Origin: Oscillospiraceae bacterium
Lineage (GTDB): Bacteria > Bacillota > Clostridia > Oscillospirales > Ruminococcaceae
NCBI GenBank assembly: GCA_017466865.1
Contig: JAFTTI010000008.1
Location: forward strand, 1 to 64,000
DNA: 64,000 nt
Reading direction: 5' to 3'
Positions 18,572-26,902 of the stretch are shown in pieces. Position numbers and translations under genes: made by a program. The notes beneath the pieces were generated by a model. The model was not told where the DNA came from. It was given only the letters and a program-made list of their open reading frames with translations, and ran no database searches. Every line of letters begins with the position of its first letter. The first letter of the stretch is position 1.

Positions 18572-19061
18572 GTTAATAGGAGTGTTGTTTATATTCATAA
18601 CATTTGTTTTACTAGGATTTTACTTTTCAGGAATTTTAAAAAGAAGAGTTGAAATATTCAGGCAGACAAAAATTATGATAGATAAAATTTCAACACTTAT
18701 AAAATATCGTGCTTATAATGTTTTTGAACTTTGTAATGAAATAAAAGATGATGATAGTCTTTATGAAATGACATTTACATCTTTTTCAGATACAAATAGC
18801 ATTCCGTTTCCTGAATTATGGAATGAATCGGTAAAAAAATGGAATGTGCCTATAAAAAATAATGAACGTAATATCTATTTTGAAATAGGAAGAACACTTG
18901 GCACAACCGATACAGAAGGACAGATTTCTTCACTTATACTTTTTGATACAGAAATACGAAAGATATTATATGATGCAGAAAAAGAGTATTCAGAAAAATC
19001 AAAACTGATAAAAATGCTGGGAGTTCTTTCGGGCGCATTTGTATCTATAATGCTGATATAG
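18564..19061 (+). CDS. spoIIIAB: Stage III sporulation protein AB
   Basis: The 165-residue protein has N- and C-terminal membrane segments (about 4-24 and 148-165). Between them is a GspF-like cytoplasmic helical domain with the family phrase GRTLGTTDTEGQ near residue 112. It is the SpoIIIAB subunit of the mother-cell part of the A-Q complex. The start overlaps spoIIIAA. Confidence 0.92.
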   Translation: MFKLIGVLFIFITFVLLGFYFSGILKRRVEIFRQTKIMIDKISTLIKYRAYNVFELCNEIKDDDSLYEMTFTSFSDTNSIPFPELWNESVKKWNVPIKNNERNIYFEIGRTLGTTDTEGQISSLILFDTEIRKILYDAEKEYSEKSKLIKMLGVLSGAFVSIMLI

Positions 19062-19072
19062 CGGAGGATAAA

Positions 19073-19267
19073 ATGGATATAGATTTAATTTTTAAAATAG
19101 CAGGGATAGGGATAATAGTTTCAGTCTTGAATCTTATATTAAAACGTGCAGAAAGAGAGGAACAAGCAATGATGACAACTCTTGCAGGACTGGTTATCGT
19201 GCTTATGATGATTATTGATGAAATTGGAACTCTCTTTGAAACTGTAAAAAGCGTGTTCGGATTATGA
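19073..19267 (+). CDS. spoIIIAC: Stage III sporulation protein AC
   Basis: The 64-residue protein has two membrane spans with the conserved short linker (LKRAEREEQAMMTTLAGLV). It is preceded by GCGGAGGA and overlaps spoIIIAD by 4 nt (ATGA). The size, order and sequence are as expected for SpoIIIAC. Confidence 0.94.
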   Translation: MDIDLIFKIAGIGIIVSVLNLILKRAEREEQAMMTTLAGLVIVLMMIIDEIGTLFETVKSVFGL

Positions 19268-19659
19268 CAGAGTGGATTTTTGGTATACTTTGTCTTTGTA
19301 TTTTTACAACAATACTCTGTAAAGTATCTGAACATTACAATAAGGAGTTTTCCTTATATATCGCTATTTCTGTTATACTTGTTGTTTCAGGCTTTGTTTT
19401 TCTGACGCTTTCGCCAATTTCGGATCTTATCGAAGAATTATTTACAAGAGCAGGATTAAGCAACAATTTTATAATTATACTTTTTAAGTCTGTCGGTATA
19501 TGTTATATTACGGAATTATCGTCAGAAATCTGCAAGGACAATGGACAAGGTGCTATTTCTGTTATTGCGGAATTATCGGGAAAAATAGCGCTTATAATAG
19601 TTTCGCTACCTCTTACAAAATCGATAATTGATATTATAACTGACCTTTCTGCGTATTAA
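19264..19659 (+). CDS. spoIIIAD: Stage III sporulation protein AD
   Basis: The 131-residue membrane protein has four predicted hydrophobic segments and the family phrase VGICYITELSSEICKDNGQGAIS-type core (residues about 77-100), then ELSGKIALIIVSLPL. It starts inside the end of spoIIIAC (4-nt overlap), which indicates translational coupling. Confidence 0.94.
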   Translation: MTEWIFGILCLCIFTTILCKVSEHYNKEFSLYIAISVILVVSGFVFLTLSPISDLIEELFTRAGLSNNFIIILFKSVGICYITELSSEICKDNGQGAISVIAELSGKIALIIVSLPLTKSIIDIITDLSAY

Positions 19660-19671
19660 GGCGGTGAAATA

Positions 19672-20796
19672 ATGAAAAAAATTCTGTGGATTGTTATAGT
19701 TATTTTATTTCTGTTTTTTTCTTCTGTTACAGTGTATGCAACGGATGGTTATACGAAAGAAAAATCTACAGAAATAAATAACATTGAAATTTCAGGTAAT
19801 GCAGGAGAATTTATTTCAGATAATAACATTTCTTTATCAGAAACAGAGGGAATAATGAACATTACTCCAGAGATGGTATTTGAGTATATGTGGGAAAATT
19901 TCAAAACCTCTCTATCAAAACCGTTTAAAATGCTTGTTACAATTTTAATTGTTATTGTATTATCAACATTTTCAGAAGGAATATGCGATATTTCAAAGAA
20001 GACCGGAATGACAAGAGTTTACAATATATTATGTGTTATTGCTTGCATCGGAGTAATTATATATTACATAAAGGACAGTCTTTACCAAGCAACTCAGACC
20101 ATAGAAGATAGTGGGGTTTTTATGATGTCTTACATTCCTGTTTTTTCAGGAATTATAGCAACCGGTGGCGGAGTAACAACTGCTACGACTTACCAGCTTA
20201 TAGTTGTGTTTGCAACAGAAATGTTTGTAAGCCTTTCATCTGAAATAATTATGCCACTTTTAAGTTTATGTCTTTCAGCAGGAATAGTAGAGGCTGTAAA
20301 TCCTTCTGTTTCGCTTTCAGGAATAGTAAAAGGGATATCCAAAGCGGTCAAAATAATAATGGGGCTTTCTCTAACTATTTTTTCAGGACTTATTACAGTT
20401 CAAAGTCTTGTCGGAACATCAACAGACAGTGTTGCCTTAAGAACAGGAAAATTCGTTGTATCAAATCTTGTTCCTGTTGTAGGAAATGCGGTATCTGATG
20501 CGTATTCAACAGTAAAAGGTAGCATAAGTATATTGCGTAACGCAACTGGAACTTTCGGAGTGATTGCTATTTTTCTCATAGTTATTCCACCGATAATGTC
20601 GGTTTTTTCAACTACATTATGTATCTATATAGGAGAGATTTTTGCGGATATTTTTTCTGTAAAGCCAATTTCATCATTTCTTAAAACAGCGTATAATACG
20701 ATGTCAGTCTGCCTTTCTGTTATGATATGTTTTGCTATGATGTTTATTATTTCAACAACTATTGTTATGATGGTTGCTTTTAATATAGGAGTGTGA
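19672..20796 (+). CDS. spoIIIAE: Stage III sporulation protein AE
   Basis: The 374-residue protein has a cleavable-looking signal segment (about 1-23) and a large polytopic domain with at least seven hydrophobic segments. It carries family sequences such as SYIPVFSGIIATGGG and LRTGKFVVSNLVPVVGNAVSDAYSTV-type residues. It is a channel-like membrane component of the SpoIIIA complex. It follows spoIIIAD by 12 nt with a GGCGG ribosome site. Confidence 0.95.
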   Translation: MKKILWIVIVILFLFFSSVTVYATDGYTKEKSTEINNIEISGNAGEFISDNNISLSETEGIMNITPEMVFEYMWENFKTSLSKPFKMLVTILIVIVLSTFSEGICDISKKTGMTRVYNILCVIACIGVIIYYIKDSLYQATQTIEDSGVFMMSYIPVFSGIIATGGGVTTATTYQLIVVFATEMFVSLSSEIIMPLLSLCLSAGIVEAVNPSVSLSGIVKGISKAVKIIMGLSLTIFSGLITVQSLVGTSTDSVALRTGKFVVSNLVPVVGNAVSDAYSTVKGSISILRNATGTFGVIAIFLIVIPPIMSVFSTTLCIYIGEIFADIFSVKPISSFLKTAYNTMSVCLSVMICFAMMFIISTTIVMMVAFNIGV

Positions 20797-20803
20797 AATC
20801 TGT

Positions 20804-21268
20804 ATGTCAGCTTTTGCTTCTGTTATAGGACTTGCTTGTTTTGTTTCTCTCGCTATATCTTTTGTTGATATGATTTGTCCTGAAAAGAAATTTGAAAAAC
20901 AACTAAAAGTCATATTTTCACTTGTTTTTGTGATTTCTATTGCAACTCCTGTTGTAAAAGGAGATATAGTTCTTGATTTTCCTGAAATAGATATAGTATC
21001 GGCTGATGTTTCGATTGAGAAAGAACGATATGATGATGAAATTGTAAAACAGATAAAAGAAAATGTAGAAAAAGGTTTATATAATGAACTTCTTGCAAAA
21101 AATCTGTATACAGAAGAAATTTCGGTTATTGTTAATATTTCGGACAACAACAGCATATCTATTAGTAAAGTTATATTTTATACGGAAAATTCAGAAATGG
21201 ATGAAGAAATATACTCTGAAATAAGAAAAATTCTCGGAGAAGAAACAGAAATAATAAGAGGACAATGA
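20804..21268 (+). CDS. spoIIIAF: Stage III sporulation protein AF
   Basis: The 154-residue protein has two N-terminal membrane segments (about 5-25 and 35-55) flanking KKFEKQLKVIFSLVF, then a soluble ring-building-motif type domain with an Asp/Glu-rich strand region. The pattern is typical of SpoIIIAF. It lies 7 nt after spoIIIAE and 4 nt before spoIIIAG. Confidence 0.9.
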   Translation: MSAFASVIGLACFVSLAISFVDMICPEKKFEKQLKVIFSLVFVISIATPVVKGDIVLDFPEIDIVSADVSIEKERYDDEIVKQIKENVEKGLYNELLAKNLYTEEISVIVNISDNNSISISKVIFYTENSEMDEEIYSEIRKILGEETEIIRGQ

Positions 21269-21272
21269 TTTT

Positions 21273-21791
21273 ATGCAAAAATATATTGATATTCTTAAAG
21301 AGAGAATAGGAAAAGAAAAACTTCTTAAAATCGCATTTATATCAGGAATTGCAGGAATGATAATAATTTTTGTTTCGGATTTTTTTCCGTTTGAAAAAAC
21401 TGTGGGAGAAAAAAACGGTTGCATAGATATTTCTTCTTATAAAAACGATTTACAGGAAGAGATAGAGGGAACTCTTGAAAAAATAGACGGCGTAGGCAGG
21501 GTTGAAGTAATGATTACTTTTTCAGGAACGGAAGAATATATTTTTGCCGAAGAAATAAAAGCGAGTAAATCTGATAAATTCAGCTCACAGATGCAGAATG
21601 AATTTGTTTTGATAGAAAGAAACGGTGAAAAGGAGGCTCTTATAAGTAAAGTGAATAATCCGCAGATAAGCGGAGTTGTAGTAGTATGTGACGGAGGTGA
21701 CAGCGATAAAGTCTGTGAATCGGTTTACAGAACTGTATCCACAGTTCTTGGAATACCGACCAAAAATATATATGTAACAAAATTAAAATAG
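21273..21791 (+). CDS. spoIIIAG: Stage III sporulation protein AG
   Basis: The 172-residue protein has one membrane span (about 20-40) and an extracytoplasmic ring-building domain. Diagnostic segments are LEKIDGVGRVEVMITFSG near residue 70 and the C-terminal SVYRTVSTVLGIPTKNIYV. SpoIIIAG forms the large oligomeric ring in the intermembrane space. Confidence 0.94.
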   Translation: MQKYIDILKERIGKEKLLKIAFISGIAGMIIIFVSDFFPFEKTVGEKNGCIDISSYKNDLQEEIEGTLEKIDGVGRVEVMITFSGTEEYIFAEEIKASKSDKFSSQMQNEFVLIERNGEKEALISKVNNPQISGVVVVCDGGDSDKVCESVYRTVSTVLGIPTKNIYVTKLK

Positions 21792-21802
21792 GAGATGATT
21801 TT

Positions 21803-22342
21803 ATGAAAAAGCCAACAATTATTCTTGGAAAAAAACACATTATAATCGCATCGCTCAGTCTTGTTCTCGGATTAGCGGTTTATCTTAATTACCTTTCATC
21901 AGAAACAGGGTTTGATATGTCTGCTTTGAAATCTGATGATGTAAATGAGGTTGCAAATTATGGAGATGCCGAATTTGTAGATTCTTCCGACAGTGAAAAT
22001 TATTTCGCCAAAGCGAGAATAGAAAGAACACAAAAAAGAGATGAAGCAGCTATGACTTTGCAGACAATGCTTAGCGGTGGGGATCTTACTGACGAAGAAA
22101 TTGCAACTATGAAACTTGATGCTGTTGAAACATCAAAACTTGTTGAAAGTGAATCAGTCGTAGAAAGTCTTATAAAAGCACAAGGATTTGAAGACTGCGT
22201 AGTATATCTTGATGGGGAAAGCGCAAGTATTGTAGTTAAGTCAGATGGACTTGAAAGTGCTGAGGCAGCACAGATAAAAAATATACTTTTGGGAGAAATT
22301 TCAGTTCCTGCAGAAAATATTACAATTTTTGAGGTAAAATAG
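21803..22342 (+). CDS. spoIIIAH: Stage III sporulation protein AH
   Basis: The 179-residue protein has a short cytoplasmic tail, one membrane span (about 12-31), a linker, then a coiled segment (FAKARIERTQKRDEAAMTLQ) and the C-terminal YscJ/FliF-like domain. This is the part that contacts SpoIIQ on the forespore side. It is the last gene of the spoIIIA operon; a new promoter follows. Confidence 0.94.
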   Translation: MKKPTIILGKKHIIIASLSLVLGLAVYLNYLSSETGFDMSALKSDDVNEVANYGDAEFVDSSDSENYFAKARIERTQKRDEAAMTLQTMLSGGDLTDEEIATMKLDAVETSKLVESESVVESLIKAQGFEDCVVYLDGESASIVVKSDGLESAEAAQIKNILLGEISVPAENITIFEVK

Positions 22343-22371
22343 TTGTACCTTTTCAAATTTAGTGGTATAAT
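22343..22371 (+). promoter_or_regulatory. Promoter of the Asp23-family gene
   Basis: TTGTAC, a 17-nt spacer and TATAAT lie just after the spoIIIAH stop, 35 nt before the next ATG. The genes downstream can therefore be expressed outside sporulation. Confidence 0.8.
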
Positions 22372-22406
22372 ATACATATATCCTATTTTGATAAAGGAGT
22401 TTTAAT

Positions 22407-22775
22407 ATGGACGATATCAAAAAAATGCAGCAGGGAACACTTAAAGTTTCAGAAGATGTTATTCTTACTATAGTTAATCTTGCGGTTAATGAAACAGATG
22501 GCATTGAAGGTCTTGTTCCTGTTACCGATAATATGGGTGGAGTTATTTTTAAGAAGAAAGAACTTAAAAATATCAAAATCAAGAATCTCGCTGATTCAAT
22601 CGAAATTGAGATAATGGTTATTGCTAAATACGGCTGCAAAGTTTCTTCAGTAGGAGAGAAACTTCAGGAACGCATAAAGAATGATGTTCAGTCTATGACA
22701 GGAATCAGAGTTTCAAAGGTTTCGGTTGTATTTACTGATATTGCTTTTGATAAAGCAGAAGAAAAAACTGAATAA
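22407..22775 (+). CDS. Asp23/Gls24 family envelope-associated protein
   Basis: The 122-residue protein has the DUF322/Asp23 core: KVSEDVILTIVNLAVNETDGIEGL, then IEIMVIAKYGCKVSSVGEKLQERIKNDVQSMTG-type sequence. Family members line the membrane and affect envelope stress. Bacillus YqhY sits in the same place (before nusB) and is linked to acetyl-CoA carboxylase regulation. Here accBC genes are absent between spoIIIAH and nusB. The ribosome site AAAGGAG is strong. Confidence 0.92.
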   Translation: MDDIKKMQQGTLKVSEDVILTIVNLAVNETDGIEGLVPVTDNMGGVIFKKKELKNIKIKNLADSIEIEIMVIAKYGCKVSSVGEKLQERIKNDVQSMTGIRVSKVSVVFTDIAFDKAEEKTE

Positions 22776-22839
22776 TTTATGCATACGGCAGGCACAGAAA
22801 CTGTGCTTGCCTTGCTGTGTATATTAAGGATGTGTAAAA

Positions 22840-23241
22840 ATGACAAGACATGAAGTTAGAGAACAGGCTTTTATCCTCATTTTTGAAAGCCTTTTCAGAG
22901 ATGATACCCCCGATGAAATAATCGAAGTCGCTAAAGAAAATGAGGAATTTTTAATAAACGATGATGTTATTTCTATGTTTAAGGGAACAATAGAAAAAAT
23001 CTCTGAAATAAAAGAAAAAATATCAAAATATAGTGAAAAGCGTCAGTATGAGAGAATTCCTAAAGTGAATATTGCTATCCTTTCTCTTGCTATGTATGAA
23101 GCACTTTACACGGAGATGCCTGTTAACGCTGCTATAAGTGAAGCGATAATTATTGCCAAGGATTATACATACGATTCTGATGTTTCGTTTATAAACGGAA
23201 TTCTTGGTGCTTTTTCAAGAGATCCGGAGAATGATAAGTAA
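22840..23241 (+). CDS. nusB: Transcription antitermination factor NusB
   Basis: The 133-residue all-helical RNA-binding protein shows MTRHEVREQAFILIFE (family RRxAREFALQALY equivalent) and the C-terminal PVNAAISEAIIIAKDYTYDSDVSFINGIL. It acts with NusE in rRNA antitermination. A GC-rich hairpin lies between it and the Asp23-family gene. The stop overlaps the next start by 1 nt. Confidence 0.95.
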   Translation: MTRHEVREQAFILIFESLFRDDTPDEIIEVAKENEEFLINDDVISMFKGTIEKISEIKEKISKYSEKRQYERIPKVNIAILSLAMYEALYTEMPVNAAISEAIIIAKDYTYDSDVSFINGILGAFSRDPENDK

Positions 23242-24179
23242 TGTATTACTTAGGGATCGACACAAGCAACTATACAACATCTCTTGCTTTGTATAATTCA
23301 GAGGATAAATCTGTTATCCAGAGAAAAAAACTTCTTCCTGTAAAATCGGGACAGTTAGGGTTAAGACAAAGCGATGCTCTTTTTCATCATACAAAACAAC
23401 TGCCTGAACTTTTTGAAGAATTGTTTAATGAGAATAGTTGCAAAATAAAGGCGGTAGGCGTATCTGTAAAACCAAGAAATGCAGAAGGATCTTATATGCC
23501 TTGTTTTCTTGCTGGTGAATCTGTTGCAACAGCGATAGCATCGGCAAATAACATTCCTTTGTATAAAACATCTCACCAGGTAGGACATATACTAGCTGCC
23601 TTGTATTCAGCAAATACATTGGAGATGGTAGAATCACCATTTATAGCATTTCATGTCAGTGGCGGAACTACTGATTGCCTTTATGTTGAACCTGATGATT
23701 ATGAAATAATAAAGATAACCGAAATCGGAACATCATTGGACCTCAAAGCAGGACAGGCTGTTGACAGAGTAGGGCTTATGATGAATCTTTCTTTTCCTTG
23801 TGGAAAAGAACTTGAAAAACTTGCTTTTATGAGCAGTAAAGATTATAAAATAAAAACCATTCTTAAAGATAGCAATTGTTGTCTTTCAGGAATTGAAAAT
23901 AAATGCAGGAAAATGCTTGATGATGGCGAAGAAAAATGCAATGTTGCTAAATTCTGTCTTGACAGTATACATTCCGCAATATCTGCTATGACAGAATACG
24001 CCTTGCTTAAATACGGAAATCTTCCGATAATTTATGCTGGCGGTGTAATGTCGGATAAAATAATACAGAATAAACTTGGGGAAAAATTTAATGCATTCTT
24101 TGCAGAACCTGAATATTCCTGCGATAACGCATCGGGAATTGCTATATTTGCAAGAATGACGGAGGAAAGATATGGGTAA
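23241..24179 (+). CDS. TsaD/Kae1-like ASKHA protein (M22 glycoprotease paralogue)
   Basis: The 312-residue protein begins YYLGIDTSNYTTSLALY, the phosphate-1 motif of the Kae1/TsaD/M22 family. It continues with VSVKPRN, LAGESVATAIA, FHVSGGTTD and IYAGGVMSD motifs. True TsaD has a metal-binding HxxEHH-type site (HLEGH); here the matching stretch is HQVGH, with two histidines retained and Glu replaced. A second paralogue beside genuine TsaD is common in Ruminococcaceae. It is coupled to nusB and overlaps xseA by 8 nt. A t6A role should not be assumed; the function is unknown. Confidence 0.75.
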   Translation: MYYLGIDTSNYTTSLALYNSEDKSVIQRKKLLPVKSGQLGLRQSDALFHHTKQLPELFEELFNENSCKIKAVGVSVKPRNAEGSYMPCFLAGESVATAIASANNIPLYKTSHQVGHILAALYSANTLEMVESPFIAFHVSGGTTDCLYVEPDDYEIIKITEIGTSLDLKAGQAVDRVGLMMNLSFPCGKELEKLAFMSSKDYKIKTILKDSNCCLSGIENKCRKMLDDGEEKCNVAKFCLDSIHSAISAMTEYALLKYGNLPIIYAGGVMSDKIIQNKLGEKFNAFFAEPEYSCDNASGIAIFARMTEERYG

Positions 24180-25371
24180 CGGAATACTTACCGTTTCTGA
24201 AATAAATAAATATCTGGCTTTTAAAGTAAATAGCGATAATAACTTAAAGTCAAAACTGATTAAAGGCGAAATTTCAAATTTTAAGTTGCATGAAAAAACA
24301 GGTCATATCTATTTTACATTAAAAGACGAAAAAAGTTCTATAAGAGCAATAATGTATCGTTCTTATGCTGAAAAACTGAAGACTAAAATCGAAGATGGGA
24401 TGTCCGTAGTAGTTATTGCCAGTGTTATGTTATATGAAAAAGATGGGAATTGTCAGTTGTCTGTTACAGATATTCAGCTCGTCGGAGAAGGGAAAATAAA
24501 CGCCGAATTAGAACGCTTGAAGAAAAAATTATATGATGAAGGACTTTGTAGTGAAGAAAGAAAACGTCCTTTGCCTGAATTTCCTCGGAAAATAGGTCTT
24601 ATAACAGCAAGGGGAAGTGCTGCTGAAAAAGATGTTCTTTCAACTCTCAAAACAAGGTATCCTATTGGAGAAATTATTGTATTTCCTGTTCTTGTTCAGG
24701 GCGAAAATGCTCCTCTGTCCATAAAAGATGGGATTGTTTCTGCTAGTAAAAGTGATTGTGATGTTCTGATTCTCGCAAGAGGTGGCGGATCGAACGAAGA
24801 TCTCTCTTGTTTTAATACAGAAATGGTCGCAAGAGCTGTTGCAGAGTCGTCTATTCCCATAATAACAGCAATAGGTCACGAGATAGATACAACTCTTGCT
24901 GATTATGTTTCAGATAAAAGAGCGGCTACTCCTACTGCAGCGGCACAAATTGTAGCTCCTGATAAAAAAAGATTGTTTGATATCTTGCAAAACTGTATGA
25001 ATATGTTGTATAATTATACTTTGGAGAATATTTCTTCTTGTGAAAGAAAGTATGATAATATCTCAAATAATTTTGTGTTATTAGGTATAGATAAGAAACT
25101 TGTTCTTAACGAAGAAAAACTTGAATTAAGTAAATATAAATTATCGAAACTTACTTCTGACAGAATAAATAGTTTGACTTCACTTCTTGAAACCAAAGAA
25201 GCAGAATTTAAACAGTTAGACCCTATGATTATTCTGGCAAGAGGATATTCTGTTGTTACAAAAGACGCGAAAATTGTATCTTCTTCGGATAATCTGTCTG
25301 TAGGAGATACGATTGAAGTAAAACTCGGAAAAGGCAAGTTCATTGCAAAAATTACAGAAATTGAGGATTGA
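24172..25371 (+). CDS. xseA: Exodeoxyribonuclease VII large subunit
   Basis: The 399-residue protein has an N-terminal OB fold (GEISNFKLHEKTGHIYFTLKD) and the catalytic domain with GLITARGSAAEKDVLSTLKTRYP. It also carries ILARGGGSNEDLSCFN and AIGHEIDTTLADYVSDKRAATPTAAA segments, then a long coiled-coil. ExoVII degrades single-stranded DNA from both ends. It is shorter than the E. coli protein (about 456) because of a reduced C-terminal coil. xseB follows by 4 nt. Confidence 0.96.
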   Translation: MGNGILTVSEINKYLAFKVNSDNNLKSKLIKGEISNFKLHEKTGHIYFTLKDEKSSIRAIMYRSYAEKLKTKIEDGMSVVVIASVMLYEKDGNCQLSVTDIQLVGEGKINAELERLKKKLYDEGLCSEERKRPLPEFPRKIGLITARGSAAEKDVLSTLKTRYPIGEIIVFPVLVQGENAPLSIKDGIVSASKSDCDVLILARGGGSNEDLSCFNTEMVARAVAESSIPIITAIGHEIDTTLADYVSDKRAATPTAAAQIVAPDKKRLFDILQNCMNMLYNYTLENISSCERKYDNISNNFVLLGIDKKLVLNEEKLELSKYKLSKLTSDRINSLTSLLETKEAEFKQLDPMIILARGYSVVTKDAKIVSSSDNLSVGDTIEVKLGKGKFIAKITEIED

Positions 25372-25375
25372 ATAT

Positions 25376-25573
25376 ATGCAGTTTGAAAAATCTATCGAAA
25401 AACTGAACGATATAATCGAAAAACTTGAAAACGAAGAAACAACTCTTGAAGAAACTCTCAAACTTTATAAGGAAGGTTCAAAACTTATTATTTCCTGTAA
25501 AAAAGAGATAGAGAACGCAAAACAGGTTGTTTCACAGTTTGATGCGGAGGAAAAAAATGCATCCGAAGAATAA
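25376..25573 (+). CDS. xseB: Exodeoxyribonuclease VII small subunit
   Basis: The 65-residue helical protein has FEKSIEKLNDIIEKLENEETTLEETLKLYKEG-type sequence, the XseB hallmark. ATG 25376 is chosen because GAGG lies 7 nt upstream; an in-frame ATG inside xseA would add residues that do not belong to the family. It overlaps ispA by 17 nt. Confidence 0.94.
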   Translation: MQFEKSIEKLNDIIEKLENEETTLEETLKLYKEGSKLIISCKKEIENAKQVVSQFDAEEKNASEE

Positions 25574-26435
25574 TGATATTCTTAGAAATTATGTAATAAC
25601 AACAGAAAACGCGATAGACAATATATTTTCTTCCAGTATTGCACCGAAAACCTCTGTTTCAGAGGCTATGAAATATTCTTTGGACGCAGGCGGGAAAAGA
25701 ATAAGGCCATCTCTTGTTATGGAATTTTGTCGTGTTATATCTGGTGATTATAAGAAATCAATAAATGCGGCTGTTGCTATTGAAATGATTCATACTTTTT
25801 CGCTCATACATGACGATTTGCCTTGTATGGATGATGATGATTTCAGAAGAGGGAAACCATCATGTCATAAAAAATTTGGTGAGGCAATTGCACTTTTAGC
25901 GGGAGATGCTCTCGAAAATCTTGCTTTCAGGGTTATTATTTCATCCGATTATGATGATAAGACTAAATCCTGTCTTATTTCTGAAATTTCAGATGCTACT
26001 GCTAAAATGATAGATGGACAAGTAAGGGATTTATCGTTTCTTGAAAGAACAGATATTTCTGAAGATGATCTCCTTGAAATGTATTCCCTTAAAACTTGTG
26101 CACTCATAGAATGTTCCGCTGTTATGGGGTGTATCTGCGGTGGTGCTGATAAAAATGAACTTATGCTGGCAAGAGAATACGCTCATAATTTAGGACTTGC
26201 TTTTCAGATAAGAGATGATATTCTCGATGTAATCGGCGATGAAAAAGAACTAGGAAAACCCATAGGCAGTGATGCTGATAATAATAAAACAACCATTGTA
26301 TCGGTGCTTGGTATAGAAAAAGCATCTGAACTTGCTAAAAAATACAGCGATAATGCTCTTAATAAACTTGATAGTTTTAAAAATAATGATTTTTTGAAGG
26401 ATTTAACAAAATTGCTTCTTGAAAGATATAAATAG
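25557..26435 (+). CDS. ispA: Polyprenyl synthetase (farnesyl diphosphate synthase type)
   Basis: The 292-residue enzyme condenses IPP with allylic diphosphates. It contains the first aspartate-rich motif in IHDDLPCMDDDD near residue 82, GKPSCHKKFGEAIALLAGDAL, and the second motif AFQIRDDILDVIGDEKELGK near 222. The xseB-ispA-dxs order is the usual Firmicutes layout. GCGGAGG 7 nt before ATG 25557 decides the start. Chain length (C15 or C20) cannot be read with confidence from sequence alone. Confidence 0.94.
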   Translation: MHPKNNDILRNYVITTENAIDNIFSSSIAPKTSVSEAMKYSLDAGGKRIRPSLVMEFCRVISGDYKKSINAAVAIEMIHTFSLIHDDLPCMDDDDFRRGKPSCHKKFGEAIALLAGDALENLAFRVIISSDYDDKTKSCLISEISDATAKMIDGQVRDLSFLERTDISEDDLLEMYSLKTCALIECSAVMGCICGGADKNELMLAREYAHNLGLAFQIRDDILDVIGDEKELGKPIGSDADNNKTTIVSVLGIEKASELAKKYSDNALNKLDSFKNNDFLKDLTKLLLERYK

Positions 26436-26449
26436 AGAGGGATAAGAAT

Positions 26450-26896
26450 ATGATTCCGTATAATTACACTTTAATCTCAGCGGTTGCATCATGGTTTGCC
26501 GCACAATTCATCAAAACAATTATACACGCAATAAAGTATAAGACATTCAACCCTGAAAGACTTTTTGGTTCTGGCGGAATGCCAAGTTCACATTCAGCTC
26601 TTGTTTGTGCTGCAACTCTTGCTTGTGGCAGATCACAGGGTATAGAATCGGTTTCTTTTGCAATAATGTTTCTTGTTGCTATGGTTGTTATGTATGATGC
26701 TATGGGCGTTCGTCGTGCAGCAGGTCTTCATGCAAGAGAGCTTAATAAACTTCGTGATATTATTTTAGAACGCAATGAGATAAATGAAAAAACCAAAAAG
26801 CTTAAAGAGTATATCGGTCATACTCCTCTCGAAGTTCTCGGAGGTGCTGTTTTAGGTATTTTCATCTCACTCATTATGCCTGTTACAATAGGGTAA
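26450..26896 (+). CDS. Divergent PAP2 family membrane protein (DUF212, YuiD-like)
   Basis: The 148-residue membrane protein shows the DUF212 signature: FGSGGMPSSHSALVCA near residue 42 and YDAMGVRRAAGLHARELN near 86, and a C-terminal TPLEVLGGAVLGI span. The family is distantly related to PAP2 phosphatases; the SH in PSSHS and R in GVRR resemble phosphatase residues. Its location between ispA and dxs suggests, as inference, a polyprenyl-phosphate-related role. Confidence 0.88.
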   Translation: MIPYNYTLISAVASWFAAQFIKTIIHAIKYKTFNPERLFGSGGMPSSHSALVCAATLACGRSQGIESVSFAIMFLVAMVVMYDAMGVRRAAGLHARELNKLRDIILERNEINEKTKKLKEYIGHTPLEVLGGAVLGIFISLIMPVTIG

Positions 26897-26902
26897 ATAA
26901 TT

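Noticed and set aside
22789..22814. GC-rich hairpin between the Asp23-family gene and nusB as terminator
   Set aside because: Stem GGCAGGCACAG/CTGTGCTTGCC is good, but no T-tract follows, so termination is unlikely; it may limit readthrough or stabilise mRNA.
23241..24179. Calling the M22-like gene tsaD
   Set aside because: The metal-binding region and overall divergence point to a paralogue, not the t6A enzyme.
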